DNA of 64,000 nt from Liolophura sinensis (GCF_032854445.1 NC_088297.1:22333127-22397126); one strand, 5' to 3'. Positions 46,785-59,380 are shown, counted from the stretch's first letter. Program-made: numbers and translations. Notes: generated by a model from the letters alone, not told the origin.

Positions 46785-47614
46785 GTAAAGCAACAACGGT
46801 CACCGTCAGCGTCACTAGTTACGTCACGATTTCTCGTGAGTTAAATTATTAATGATTTAGCTACTGGTCGTAATTATAAAGATTACAACCTATTTAAACG
46901 GCACACTCAAAAAAACAAATGTTTAACATTTATGCATTTCTATGCAACAGATAACAAACGTGCTTAATGTTTATTTGTAACATGCTTAATAGTTAAAGAC
47001 TAAAACATGTTCATTACCAACTGATAATCAGACCGTATTATAATGTTGATCATGTACATTGAAAGCTTTAAATCACCCTGTCTAAGCAATTAACCCATTC
47101 AATTTAATGTAAAAATTATTGCATTCATACTATAAAGGTGATTATTTATAAAATACTGCATATATTTATAAAGAAAAAATACATTTATGAAACATACCAG
47201 TGTATTTGAAAAAAAAAAAAAAACTCAGACACTGAACATGTTAAAAGTAAGCATTTATTATAGTTTTTGCACGTGTTACCGTTCAGAATAGTTTATCAAT
47301 TCCCTAAAATGTATAAACGCATCAAACTATAGCATTTTGGAACTTTTGAATCATTTTAACGCTCCAAAGGGTATAGGTATTTACAGAAAGGCATTAAAGT
47401 GTTAAGCACGTTTATTGTCTATTTATTTTAGATTTGTTTAAGTGCTAAATATTTGTTTTTCTCACTGTACCGTTTAAAAAGGTTGTATTCTTTATAATAA
47501 GGACCAGTAGCTAAATCAATAATAATTTAACTTGGAAGAAAGCGATCGCTGTCACCATAAATCGTGCCGGAACTAGTGACACTGACGGTGACAGGCCATT
47601 GTTGTCCAACTTAC
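46785..47614. mobile_element. MITE, about 830 bp, with long terminal inverted repeats
   Basis: The left end (46785-46920) pairs with the reverse complement of 47450-47614. Shared stretches include tcaccgtcag.gtcactagtt, gatttagctactggtc and tacaacct.tttaaacgg. The arms are about 140-165 bp with one insertion in the right arm. The interior is AT-rich and non-coding. Confidence 0.82.
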
Positions 47615-48185
47615 TGCTGTAATTTTTTTTTACGTATGTGCCCAAGAAAAACTTTCGGGCTTACTCGATAATTTCACTTCTAAATGCATCTAATCTGTAA
47701 TTCTCTCTTTTCAATATACTCTCCTCATAGTGTCACCTTACCTCTCTCCCCATCTTGTACGCATTTACCCTTTTTCTTCCCCAGAGGATTACTCGTATAA
47801 CTCAGTAACCCAGAAAAGTAAACAATGCAAATACTGATGAATTAACACGACCTGTTAATGTGCGTGCGTACGTATGTAGTTTCCCCTCCAGTCGTGAAAT
47901 TTACCAGCAATCTGCGGATGAACTTCCCAGCATACTAAATGAATTTGCCGTCCTATAATAGTCTTTGTGAAGCTGAGAACAAGCCTGGAGAGTGAAGTGC
48001 GGTAGAGCATAAAAAAAAAAGGAAAGTTAAACCTTGTTGAGATATTTTGATAAAAAAAACTGCACACAGAGAAATAATTATTCGTGGCCTAAAGCTGTGG
48101 TTAGACACCCAAACGACAGGTCTATTATTTACTAATATTTGAATTGACTATAGCCATGTGACGGTGTCGTGAATAGGTGATACGT
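47615..48185. other. intergenic, nothing recognised
   Basis: No supported feature. Confidence 0.45.
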
Positions 48186-48189
48186 ACAG

Positions 48190-48560
48190 AGTATACTTAC
48201 ATCACAGTCCACTTAAGTTAACTACTAGGATATGTGTGGATATATGTAACGAATACAGTTAGTGGTTTACTTCGCCGTGATTTAAACTAAACTTCTGTAA
48301 AACATGAACACTGTTATAAGACATGTAGCTGATGGTTTGCTTTTACCCAGAGTTAGACTGATCTTGTGGGAAATGTGTGTACAGAAACAATAAATACAGT
48401 TGTTTGTTTACATTACCACTGAGTTAGACTAAACTTCCAGGAATATATTTGGACAGATATAATAAATACATTACCAATGAGTTAGACTATACTACCAGGA
48501 GAATGTGTGCTAAATACAGTTGTTGGTTTACTTTACTACTAAGTTTGACGAATACGATGT
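48190..48560. repeat. irregular tandem repeat, about 60-90-bp units
   Basis: Words such as aatacagttgttggtttac and ctgagttagactaaacttcc recur four to five times with variable spacing. Confidence 0.7.
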
Positions 48561-48564
48561 ATGA

Positions 48565-49185
48565 CCCTGGTACCTACTGAGTACGGTGTGTAAAATTATC
48601 TTACGTGTATATTTTCTATATGCCAGATATGCACAGTAACGTCGTGTGCGTTGTATACACTGGATTTCTCTATTCAAAAACGTAGGCGCTTGTATATATG
48701 CAAAATTAGTCATGCCTTGATTTCACGCATGCGGGTTAGTTAACTCTTTGGTCTGTTGTTATGAATCAATGACACTACATGAAAAGACGGATATTATAGT
48801 CAGTTTAATTTCAGTCTTATTGAACTCGAAATTACCGAAATTAAATCTGAACACTTTATTGTTTATTCACATGCGTTTAATTTGATCTATAAAAAGTATG
48901 ATTAAAATTCAGGTTCGGTATAGTCGTTGGCTGAAAAGACTAAATTCTACCAAAAATACACAAAAATGCGTAGCGTCCTCGATTTAAAACATTATTATGC
49001 AGATACAATATATACCAAGGGCTGGTGACAAATTCCCATTGTACAAAAGGTAATTTCAAATGCCTTTGCCTTTAAAGAAAAAATGGACAGAAATTTGAAA
49101 ACATTTTTGACAGTAACTTTTTTTAATTTTAATTTTTCCTCGACCTTTAAAAAGTCACAATCCAAATTGCATCCATTAAATTTGA
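48565..49185. other. intergenic, nothing recognised
   Basis: AT-rich, no supported feature. Confidence 0.45.
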
Positions 49186-49188
49186 AGG

Positions 49189-49700
49189 CTTCTGTGGCTT
49201 TTCGATTAGAACGCCCTCGGAGTCGGGAGACCTGAAGTCAAAACCGGATCGAGGCATACCAAAGATTTTAAAAATGGTATCTGGATTGGCACATCTTCGC
49301 TCAGCACAGAGACGCGAGAGCAAGGAGACAGGACTGATTAGGTCAGTGTCAGTATAATGTGACGGGGTTGGTGTCTGGTGTCTTTACCATGACACTTCAG
49401 TTGGTACAGCACGTTGGCGGCGTGGACACGCCCTGTAACAAGAAGGCTCAGTTGGTTAGCGCACTTGCGCAGTGTAATAACCCAGGAGCCTCTCACCAAT
49501 GCGGTCAAGTCCAGGTCATGCTGGCTTCCTCTCTAGCCGTAAATGAGCAGGTCTATCATCAACCTGCTGCGAGTTTCCCCCGGGCAGCTGTCGTATAAGT
49601 GAAATATTCTTGAGTACCGCGTAAAACACTAAAGAAATAAATATATATGACTGAAAAATTGCATGGAGTATGACGTTAAACCCACGCATGCATTCATATT
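49189..49700 (+). repeat. SINE-C interrupted by a nested SINE-A
   Basis: A tRNA-like head (cctcggagtcgggagacctg) and SINE-C body (cagtgtcagtataatgtgac) run to ccctgtaacaagaag at about 49436. SINE-A follows at 49441-49643. The SINE-C/B tail (atgactgaaaaattgc, gacgttaaaccca) resumes at about 49648. Confidence 0.75.
49441..49643 (+). repeat. SINE-A nested in SINE-C
   Basis: Starts at box A (ctcagttggttagcgc) and ends aagtgaaatattcttgag + taccgcgtaaaacac. The middle is shortened. Confidence 0.85.
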
Positions 49701-49704
49701 ACAT

Positions 49705-50485
49705 TGTATCTAGCCTTTGGATATTTGTTTATTTATTTATTTGATCGGTGTTTTCCGATTGGGAAAAACAAACACAAACGGTCAGAGTTCACAACTGAGC
49801 AGAAATCTAAACTTGATCTTTAAGGTGTCTTTATGGTGTGTGGTGACCAAAAGTCCGGAAAACTGATTTGTGGTTAACTGACTGACATCAGTCATTCCCT
49901 CCCGCCTATCCGTCCGTCCGTCATTTCTATCTGTCGTTCAGTTCTAAGTCACTCAGTCTATTATTGTTTTTTGGAGGCGGGAGTGTCCTACTCTACTTAC
50001 AAATTCAGTGGCAAACATATAGTAGCCCACGTCCCGAATGGACGGCGTTTGGATTTGAGGAATACGATGAGTCCGAAAGGGCCTGTGTAAGACATAACCC
50101 GTAAACAATTCAAACGATAGCCTTCATCAAAAAATAACGCATTTATGTGTGTGTGTTTTCCATGATCTCGTGCATTTTGGCTAAATCGATTTTATTTCCA
50201 TGCACTGGAAAAGCGAGTGGTGTTACCCGATGTCTGTAAGACTATTTGCAGAAGAGATACAAGTTTTTTTTACGATTTTGATCAAACAATATAAAAGCGT
50301 AATAAAGAAATTGGTTCACTCAGTTGGGTAAACACTTTCTCCCGTGTTAGTCAGCCAGTAGGATCGCCGTTTGCTTTAGGATCCAGAGCAGCTTTCACAC
50401 TGCACCATTACTGATATACGTCCTGGTCAGCTGGGTTCCACTAACAGAGATCAACTTATTTTTATGTATTTTGATTCACGTCTAA
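49705..50485. other. intergenic, nothing recognised
   Basis: A trace of a SINE-A tail (ttgatcggtgttttccg) is seen near 49740. Otherwise nothing. Confidence 0.45.
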
Positions 50486-51844
50486 CGTCTATTTGCCAGA
50501 TATCACACTGTCGGCTTTCATATTACAGGGCTGTAGGGCTTTCGTTGTACCAGATTTAAATATGAGATTTTAAATCACCTTTCAGACATGGGCCTGACAA
50601 TCGACTGCTATTATTTACGTCCGAATTTTGATCAGATCGACAGTTTATAGCACGGGTGGGGTCAACACATTCTGACTCCTTATGAGCAAGAAATGGGTGT
50701 ATCCCAGGCAGCATTTTATCCACAACAGTGTTTAGTATTAAAGTAAATAGCTAAGGCAAACCCTTAATATCTGGTACACATGTTACAACCTTAATAACAT
50801 ATCTGGGAAAGGGCGCTGAAAGCATACCCGGAAGAGATGGGAAGCTTAGCCTCCTTAAATGTATGGTATTATATTTCTTAAAGGAGCTCATTTGTGGGCT
50901 TATCCCGTTTACATAGTAAAATAATATATTATTTTTTTTACATTCTTTTGTACATATTTATATCAAAGCATGCACTGAAAATGCCACTTACTTTGAATAT
51001 AGAAGCACAATTTATGTGTTTTATAATTTTCCCTCCGATGTTATAGCATGCCCACTTGATCTATCTAGAGCCTTCGAACAAAATTGAAGTTATCAAAAGA
51101 CTATTGGCACTTCCAGATAAAAATACTATTCTATTTAAAGTGTCTTCCTTTAAATCTTTGAAGGCTAGTTTTGGTGGAATTGACGGCACATTCATGACTC
51201 TTGCTTACAGCTTTTACGTCAATGGTAAACCAAAACCGCCATGGAGACCTTAACAGCATTTTGAATATTAAGTGTGTAACACACCAGTCTTAGCAAAGCG
51301 GCTTAAAAACTTACCAATCGATGCAGTGTTTGTCCGCTGGGTTTTTCCACCCGAAAATCGGACGGCCATCACATGAGGGGAAAATTCTAGGGCATTCACT
51401 GAATTCAGTCTGTCAGCTAAGCAAACTTACCAAAGGTCTGGCCTGTGTACAAGATGTAAACCAAAACTAGTAGAAACATGACTGCCGCCTTGTTCAATTC
51501 CCTCAGAGAGGATGAATAACTGCCGTGTTTGTCCAACAAAATCTATTCGCCATTTAGCGTTATACTCTACTTGGATTCCGTGTTCTGCTGATGTTCAGAA
51601 ATGTTATCAAATAACAGACGGGAGAGGTATTGGCAAATGTCATCACGTTCAAACTAACAATGGTCCCACTTCAAACCGGACGTCCATTGTCAACAGAAAA
51701 CTGGCTGGTTTCAAATATCACTAATTTTTTCACTAATTGTTTCCCATTTTATTTGAATATTATTTTCGTAAGAATCGACTACATTAAGTGAACAAAGACA
51801 TGTCATTTTATTTATGGATTGATTTACTGATGTGACGGAAGTTT

Positions 51845-53590
51845 AGTGTCTTTCCTTAAATACTTCTTTCATCCGACGCCACTAACGAGTATACAATGCC
51901 GGGCTGTACAATTGCTACTTTCTGAACGCCTTTCCTCAAATAATTGACTTATCCGACAGCTCTAACGATTATGCAATACCAGACTGTGCAATAAATACTT
52001 TCTGGTCGCCTTTACTATAAAACTTCATTTATCCGACAGCTCTAACGATTATGCAATACCAGACTGTGCAATAAATACTTTCTGGTCGCCTTTACTATAA
52101 AACTTCATTTATCCGACAGCTCTAACGATTATGCAATATCAGACTGTGCAATAAATACTTTCTGGTCGCCTTTACTATAAAACTTCATTTATCCGACGGC
52201 GCTAACGAGTATGCAATACCAGACTGTGCAATAAATACTTCCTGAACGCCTTTACTCAAATACTTGATTTATCCGACAGCACTAACGAGTGTACAATATC
52301 AGGCTGGGCAATTGGTACTACCTGCCTGGACGCCTTTCCTCAAATGCTTGACTTATTCGAAGGCGCTAACAAGTATACAGTACCAGAGTGTGCACAGGTA
52401 CTTTTTGAACGCCCTTCCTCAAATACTTGACTATTGGGACAGCAGAAACGAGTTTACAATACCAGACTGTGCAATAGATATTTCCTGAACACCTTGCCTC
52501 AAATACTTCACTTAATCGACAGCGCTAACGAATATACAATACCAGACTGTGCAATAGGTACTTCCTAAACGCATTGCATCAAATACTTAACTTATCAGAG
52601 GGCACTAACGGGTATACAATACCAGACTGTGCAATAAGTACCTTTTGAACGCTTTGCCTCAAATACTTCACTTATTCGACAGCACAAACGAGTATACAAT
52701 ACGACTGTGCAATAGGTAGTCCCTTAACCCCTTGCCTCAAATACTTCACTTATCTGACAGCACTAACGTGTATACAATACCAGATTGTGCAATAGATATC
52801 TCCTAAACGCCTTGCCTCAAATACTTCACTTATCTGACAGCACTAACGTGTATACAATACCAAACTGTGCAATAGATATCTCCTAAACGCCTTGCCTCAA
52901 ATACTTCACTTATCTGACAGCACAAACGAGTATACAATACCAGGCTGTGCAATAAATATCTCCTAAACGCCTTGCCTCAAATACTTCACTTATCTGACAG
53001 CACTAACGTGTATACAATACCAGATTGTGCAATAGATATCTCCTAAACCCCTTGCCTCAAATACTTCACTTATCTGACAGCACTAACGTGTATACAATAC
53101 CAGATTGTGCAATAGATATCTCCTAAACGCCTTGCCTCAAATACTTCACTTATCTGACAGCACTAACGTGTATACAATACCAGACTGTGCAATAGATATC
53201 TCCTAAACGCCTTGCCTCAAATACTTTACTTATCTGACAGCACTAACGCGTATACAATACCAGACTGTGCAATACATATCTCCTAAACGCCTTTCCTTAA
53301 ATATTCGACTTATCCGACGGCACAAACGAGTATACAATACCACGCTATGCATTAGGCACTTCCTGAACGCCTTTCCTTAAATACTCGACTTATCCAACGG
53401 CACAAACGAGTATACAATACCACGCTGTGCAATGGATACTTCCTAAACGCCTTGCCTCAAATTCTTAACTTATCCGACAGAAATATCGAGTACACAATAT
53501 CTGGCTGTGCAATAGTTACTCCCTGAACGCTTTTCCTCAAATAATCGACTTATCCGACGACACTGACGAGTATACAATACCAGACTGTGC
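51845..53590 (+). repeat. 80-bp satellite array 3 (longest)
   Basis: About 22 units. Two local subfamilies expanded separately: one at 51.95-52.2 kb (tttctggtcgcctttactat) and one at 52.75-53.25 kb (aatagatatctcctaaacgc). This indicates several rounds of amplification. Confidence 0.95.
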
Positions 53591-54072
53591 ACTACATATA
53601 CGTCTGAACATCGTAGAGAATTTGCCTTTGTTTACAAAGTTCGTTATAATTGTTTATTCTAAGAATTTTTACTATCAAATTCTCGTACAAGAGTTCAATA
53701 TAAGTACCAAAAAACCACGTATCTCCTATTACACATAACCTGGAGGAACTAATGAAGAGACGTAATGCCTTTATTAAGTATAAATGTAATATTATAAAGA
53801 CGTACTGCATGGAGAAAAAAACCAGGGCAGCGATGACAGTGTGATCGTTGGCGAATGGTCACATGTAACCTCCAGTCAATTTACCCGCGTTAAGGGTTTT
53901 TTTCTAACGGTTTAAATCTTTAAATGTACATGCTTAACACAGGCAAACGAACAAATTATCCCTCGCCCACAGCGCAACGACCTAAGTAGAATTAGGTTAA
54001 TAAAATGCAGTTGTGTTTATTAGACGTGACTGGGCTAGAATTCCTCAAAATGCTGTATTGTTATCACATTTA

Positions 54073-54661
54073 ACATGTAATCACTTTAAAATCAGATATA
54101 TTGATTAATCCTATAAACAGATAAACGGATATACATATACATGCACGCCATATTGATCTCTCACAGCTATAATTTATTCCTAAAACGCAACCCGTACAAA
54201 ATTTAATTTAATGTTGGTTAAAGAACTTGTACAACTAGTATCAATATTTCTTCCGTTTAAGAGAACTCTACAAACATAAACTTGTACTCGCCACAAGCAG
54301 GACCCTTCGGTATGTTGCTGTAAGTAAGGATAATTTGCAACGTCAAATTAAAACTATGCGTTTTGCTTAGGTCCACATATAATATGTGTCATCTGGAGAG
54401 TCTGCGGTTTCCTTTAAATCCAGCAGAGATTGTTACACATCTTTTCAATACATTTGCTTTATACATGTGTGAATTGTTCAAAGCGAACAGATTATCAGAA
54501 CGTCGTTTGGTCGATTTTCTATTGTTTTAAATTATACAGCGATTATATCACGGTTGTAGAAAATACGGGTAATCTGATTTGCATGTAGTCATACATGTAG
54601 CTCTTTGTACTGCTCTCAGTGGCTAACTCTAATTGCGACACTCCTTTCAGAAAACTATCTT
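54073..54661 (+). repeat. 589-bp block present only in copy 2
   Basis: In copy 1 the flanks are joined as ttatcacat|gatcatgaact. Here they are separated by this block. Its right part (54.24-54.66 kb) is the reverse complement of 13.13-13.5 kb. Confidence 0.75.
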
Positions 54662-54741
54662 TGGACAGATCATGAACTCGATAGATTTGAATGGTCTGCG
54701 TGCAAGCAATACATCCCCGTGTGTTGTAGTTTTTATCTGTT

Positions 54742-54880
54742 GGTCTGCCAGCAACCTGCAGATGGTCGTGGGTTTCCCTCGGGTTTCATCCGGCTTCCAC
54801 ACAGCATAATGTTAGTCACCGTCGTGTAAGTGAAATATTCTTGAGTATAGAGTAAAACATCAATCAAGTAAATAAATCAA
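54742..54880 (+). repeat. SINE-A tail half inside copy 2
   Basis: Counterpart of 30433-30570, with a better preserved cgtcgtgtaagtgaaatat. Confidence 0.85.
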
Positions 54881-55419
54881 ATAATTATTTGACCCTTGAT
54901 TAACGCTGTACTTCTTTATGGGTTGATGGGTCCGGACTGCTCATCATAAACCACCGACTTTTGGTAAGTTATTGACAAACTTCCTCACCTGTGACATACA
55001 AATATAAATATCGTGTTGGTAGAAGACAAGTAGAAACGTAAGATCGCACAAACTGCCATACGGACCTCGTCGACATGTTGTAGACAAACACGACACGCCA
55101 ACCAGCCACACTATACTAAAAATAAAAACTAGCAACACACGGCCTATCACATCACGAGGCTAACACTTGAACCTTGTCCACCTGGAAGCAGTATAGCCAT
55201 TGGTACAGGACATCTGGTGTAAATCTATTTTTATGTATTCTGGTGGTGGTGGTTAGGGGAGGGGGGACAAGGAGTCGAAACACGTGTATGAAATTAGCAA
55301 TAAAGTAAATATCTTAATGCAGTTACCCTCTATAGCGACAATCTGTTAATTACAGCAGCTCCCCAAGGTGCTATTCTGTACCTGTACCTCATACACGTAC
55401 TCTAAATCGGCTACCATTT

Positions 55420-55525
55420 TCGGCGTGTGTGTGAATGTGTGTGTATGTATCTTTAGTGTCTTCTTGTGGCAGGGCGAGTTCATGTCGCCAAACTCAGCGC
55501 TGTCGCCTCTAAAGTATCAGGACAC
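55420..55525 (-). repeat. SINE-C fragment in copy 2
   Basis: tcttcttgtggcagggcgag then cagcgctgtcgcctctaaag. Counterpart of the fragment near 31.2 kb, but the middle is deleted. Confidence 0.62.
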
Positions 55526-55969
55526 AGACCCACATTACAACTTCCGTTCTTCGGTAGGGACTTGTGTGTGAACTTTAGGGCATAAAGTCTTTTTTTGCTC
55601 CCAGGCGACCATTTTTGGTGTACAGGTGCATGCTTGGTTTTAAAATGCTGGAAACTGTCTAAACTTTGAGGAGGTATGAGATTTATTGATGAAAGTTTGA
55701 AATTCTGGGTGAGAGAACACCAGGTGTGAGGTAGTGATGAGGCTGCGAGTGACGTCCCCTTGGCGTTGCTAGGCACGCCTCTCAGCTGCCGGCATGGAAA
55801 GGTCCAGAACTGATTTTGACGGTCAACCTTTGTCGAGATTTTTATGGCTTGTTTCTCACAGGCTGGGCCAGGTATGCACCAAAGCTTATTGGCCACGGAA
55901 TGTTTGAGACTGAGCTACAGCGCTAGACGTTAACATTGTCGCTTATGGAAAATTAATAGGGGTCTGAGG

Positions 55970-56715
55970 CCAGCACTGACGAAGTCACCAAAATGTGAAA
56001 AATGTCACCATGCGCTTAGATTTCGCAGCAGCCTGATAATTTTTGATGGGTATATCTGTGATGTGTTTTGCATTGATTGAGCCGTTTTATAGCTTCTTGA
56101 GGCTATTTATTTTCTGAAAATATCCATTTTGATGAAAAATCGGTAAAAGGCTGTTCAATGTAGGGTAACATGTGTATAGGCATCCTGAAATGAACAACAT
56201 GCAACGTTCTAGTATTCCTACGCTTGAAACTGGAGACATTTAGAGCAGAAATTGCTGCAAAAAATTGAAAGTTTAGGGGTTTATAGCGAAAACTCAGCCT
56301 GTCGAGTGCGGACTGGACCATTGACGAGGGATAGTCGATATGGCCTTGTCTCCTACAAAGACCCCGTCACACATCGATGGAAGAAGAAACATATCAGTAG
56401 ACTTGTTTATATGGCCAGATAGGGACTGTCACATTTAGATCCCAAGCTTGATTGTTCACACGTGTGCCACAACACATGCTGTGTTAATGTGGACCAAATA
56501 AGCTTGGAACCGCATAGTGTTAACAATAACAGGCAGCGCTGCTGCAACGTAGAGCGCTGTCTCGGCCATGGGCAGTATGCAAGGTGCATGCTGTATTTAA
56601 GACTGAACAGGTTGGTTTCCCCTCATTAAAAATAATAAACAAACAGATGTGTCAGGTTTTGCTCCATTTCTGTATTTATTTATTAATTTCTTTTATAAGC
56701 GACAACAGCAGTGAC
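55970..56715. other. non-coding flank between the duplicated block and the transposase remnant
   Basis: No gene recognised. It may hold the end of the Mutator-like element, but no inverted repeat pair was found. Confidence 0.4.
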
Positions 56716-56718
56716 AAA

Positions 56719-58640
56719 TTACATACAAAACTGGGGGTTATGTGTGATCTGTTGGGGTGTTGTCCAGCTATCCCTTGGCATAGTCAGTTTTCTCTTCTGG
56801 ATTTGAAAGCCTGTACTCAATGTGCTTTTGATGTTTCTGGCTGTATTGCGGAGTGATCTCCCCTTAACTGGCTGTTGCTTCTTATAGACCGTGTAGTACT
56901 GGTTCACCCTTTCAATCTGTTGTACTGTTTTCTCGCTCCTAGGTGAAATACTGGCGCCGACAGCTCGGAGTTTGGCAGCCGTGGACTTGTCCTGGCCATT
57001 GTTAAGTCTGTGGATTGTGCACGCCGCCCTTCCCTCCATGTTTCTGCTGTAGTTTACATTCTTAGGCAAGGAGACACTGAGTGACCTGTTGAGAGCTACG
57101 CACTTTTGAGTGCTGGTGTTCATCCGGAGACCGGCGACGGCTGTCTCGCTCAACTTCATGTGCAGTGCTTCGGTCAATAGTTTCCTGTTGTTGTCATCCA
57201 TGTTGAAAGAGCAGAGTTTACTGGTGGATAAAAACAGGGACCTCTCCCACAAGCCGCTGGTCTCCCCCCCCCCCCCCCCCCCACCCCCTGCCCGAGCAAA
57301 CCACACTGTTCCTGCGGCATTTGGAACAGTCCCCACCGTAACACTTGACGGCTGCATCCACAACCCTGGGTAGGTAAGGTTTCACCACTGTGCTCAGACA
57401 TAAGTTGAGAAAATATCAAGCTACACCTGGCCTTACCATCCTGACTCAACACCGTCTGTGCTTTCCTCCTGGCTTCCCTCGTTCGGCCCTGTCCCTCGAA
57501 CATGGCATCGCTGAACTTAGCCTGGTTACATTTCTTGAACTGGGATCTACCCAGGTGAGTGGGGTCTCCTAACTGTTCGACCTCCCACAGTGGCTCGACC
57601 AGTCGGATGCCGTCCTCCACTCCCTTGGCTGACCTGGAGTCGCCGACTGTGGTTACGTGCTTGGCTAAAACACCTTGCCTCGCCAATCTCTAGCCAATCT
57701 CGTTCCCCATATTATACTCGGACCAGGGGGCATGTGGGTGTGTTTTCGCTGTGCACTCTTCGTGTCCTCCAGGGCACTTTACTTGGAAGCCTTTTCCTCT
57801 CAGCCAGGACCCAGTCCAACACAATTTATTCTTCAGTGCTGCGGAGACAATGTATTGCTTGTCTGTTGATGTCTTCACAGCCAGGGAAATGGCTTGTTAA
57901 GCATTCTGGCTCGGTTTCTTGGGACTAGTTATGGTAATGCTGTTGTAGCGAGCGTCTGTGACCAGATCTATTGTGCTCTCATCTTCTCCTCTTTGCCCTT
58001 TGTATGCCTTTACCTCTTCCTCTCTTTGCCATATCCTCTCTGTTCAGCTTTGCGATTGCAGATGAGACATGGTTTGCAGTGCGATGCATGATCCTACGGG
58101 TGGCAGGCGGCACGTCCATCGCTGCAAATAGGAGTCTGGCTTGGGTGTTCCCCATTAGTGTGTCCTGGAGGCCTACTTGAAGAGATCGGTTCACTGCCGC
58201 AGCTTTTTGGCCAGGTCTGTTGCATTCTACCTCTGTGTAGAATTTGTGGCAGCCAGATATATAGTCACAGTCACAGCACTTAAAACTGAACGCCCAGGCT
58301 AAACGCCAGTTTTTTCTCTGCAGCTATCTCTAACCTGGGCAGTGGACAGTGGTCCTTGGTCTCACTGTGCTCAAGCATAACTTAGTTCCATATACACATT
58401 TTTTTCTGTATACCTATGATTCGCATTCCTTCAGCAGCCCATTCCTGATCATGTGTATCTCTGTCTGATCCAGCCGTGGAATCTACCTTGCACCGTCTCG
58501 GCCGCTGTATTCTCGTTGTGTCAGGCTGGTGTGTTCTTACAGCCTCCTGATTGGGCTGGAAATCTGTGTCCATCAAGGAACACCCAGGCAGAGGATTCAG
58601 CATGTCTGTAACTGCTGACAGGTTATTTGAGCGATCCTGG
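56719..58640 (-). pseudogene. decayed Mutator-like DNA transposase
   Basis: Read on the minus strand from about 58.6 kb: a Cys-rich start (FKCCDCDYISGCHKFY) at about 58.28 kb and NRSLQVGLQDTLMGNTQARL at about 58.18 kb. At about 57.95 kb is DLVTDARYNSITITSPKKPS, the probable first catalytic Asp region, then KNKLCWTGSWLRGKG and HVTTVGDSRSAKGVED. Then come LGDPTHLGRSQFKKCNQAKF, and in another frame SVSLPKNVNYSRN and KLRAVGASISPRSEK to a stop at 56719. I recognise this order from lophotrochozoan and cnidarian proteins with a Mutator-like transposase domain; the family name is from memory. Stops (in ...PSQNA* and ...GNEIG*), frame changes and a poly-G expansion show that it is inactive. Confidence 0.62.
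57266..57293. repeat. poly-C/poly-G tract inside the transposase remnant
   Basis: About 20 consecutive C on +, then accccc. The two long minus frames switch across it, so it is probably the frameshift site. Confidence 0.85.
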
Positions 58641-58810
58641 GCCTTTCCAGCTTGATATCTAGATTGTTTCCTATTTATGTCCCCCTAATGGTGTTTTGGG
58701 GTAGATTGTTTGCCTTGTTAACTGTCAGACTGGCCAATATAGGTGTACTTGGTGGCTGCCTGATTGGAAATGTTAAATTCATATTTTCCCTCTCTATTTA
58801 TCTGTTGTAG

Positions 58811-58897
58811 ATGCCACTGTGACACCCTTTGATGTGACTGTGCAGAGTAATAACCTGCTGTGGGACAACAGCAATGGTGCAGGGAGGTTTTTGCATG
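58811..58897 (+). CDS. candidate internal exon, unassigned
   Basis: Follows a good acceptor (ccctctctatttatctgttgt then ag) and ends at the donor atg|gtgagc. Of three frames only phase 2-in/1-out is open: ATVTPFDVTVQSNNLLWDNS and NGAGRFLH. It joins in phase to 59346-59380. No domain recognised. Confidence 0.35.
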
Positions 58898-59345
58898 GTG
58901 AGCTGGTCAGCGAATCAGCAGTCATTTTAAAGGGTTTCATCATGTAATTCAGTGGGGAACTGGGATACTAGTCTTTTCTTAAGTCCTATCCACTGAAAAA
59001 GTGCCTGTGAGCAGGTCTTCATCACCTTGAGGCATTATTCTTGCTTTGATGTTGGTCACAAATGATTGTTCCGAAATTGTGACAATCCACTTTGATACCC
59101 CCTACCACACTGTCAGTCAATTTATTTCACAAGGTTGCTGAAGCAAATGTCTTATATTTTGACATTTAATTATTAGATAAATTGTCTATATTTTGATGTA
59201 TGCTTTGACACTTTTGGCTTGCAACTTTGATATTTAAAGCTGATCTGAGTAGAAAAATCTTCTTAAAAATGTATATTTCTCTAAATGCTTTCTTTTGAAA
59301 AGTCTGAAGTGCTTTGTCAATGTGATTTTTTAACTTTTCTTGCAG
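58898..59345 (+). other. putative intron between the two unassigned exons
   Basis: 448 bp. A minus-strand frame across its right end (59166-59420) has no recognised domain. Confidence 0.3.
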
Positions 59346-59380
59346 ATAAACATCTTGTCTTTCCAAAGCAGTTGACCTGA
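59346..59380 (+). CDS. candidate terminal exon, unassigned
   Basis: Acceptor aacttttcttgcag. In phase with the previous exon it reads DKHLVFPKQLT and TGA. Short and unsupported except by phase and acceptor quality. Confidence 0.28.

Larger units (their letters stand above)
50488..55969 (+). repeat. duplicated block, copy 2
   Basis: Collinear with 27.60-31.82 kb: same start (tatttgccagatatcacac), 80-bp array, flank (ggcgaatggtcacatgtaac), SINE-A, SINE-C piece and end (gtcgcttatggaaaattaa). It is longer because of a larger array and the block at 54073-54661. Confidence 0.85.

Noticed and set aside
51056-51253. 65-codon + strand frame with a plausible-looking peptide
   Set aside because: The homologous stretch in duplicated block copy 1 (about 27.96-28.12 kb) has no open frame, so coding is unlikely.
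55480-55896. 138-codon minus-strand frame
   Set aside because: Lies inside duplicated block copy 2. The corresponding region of copy 1 (31.3-31.75 kb) does not keep the frame.
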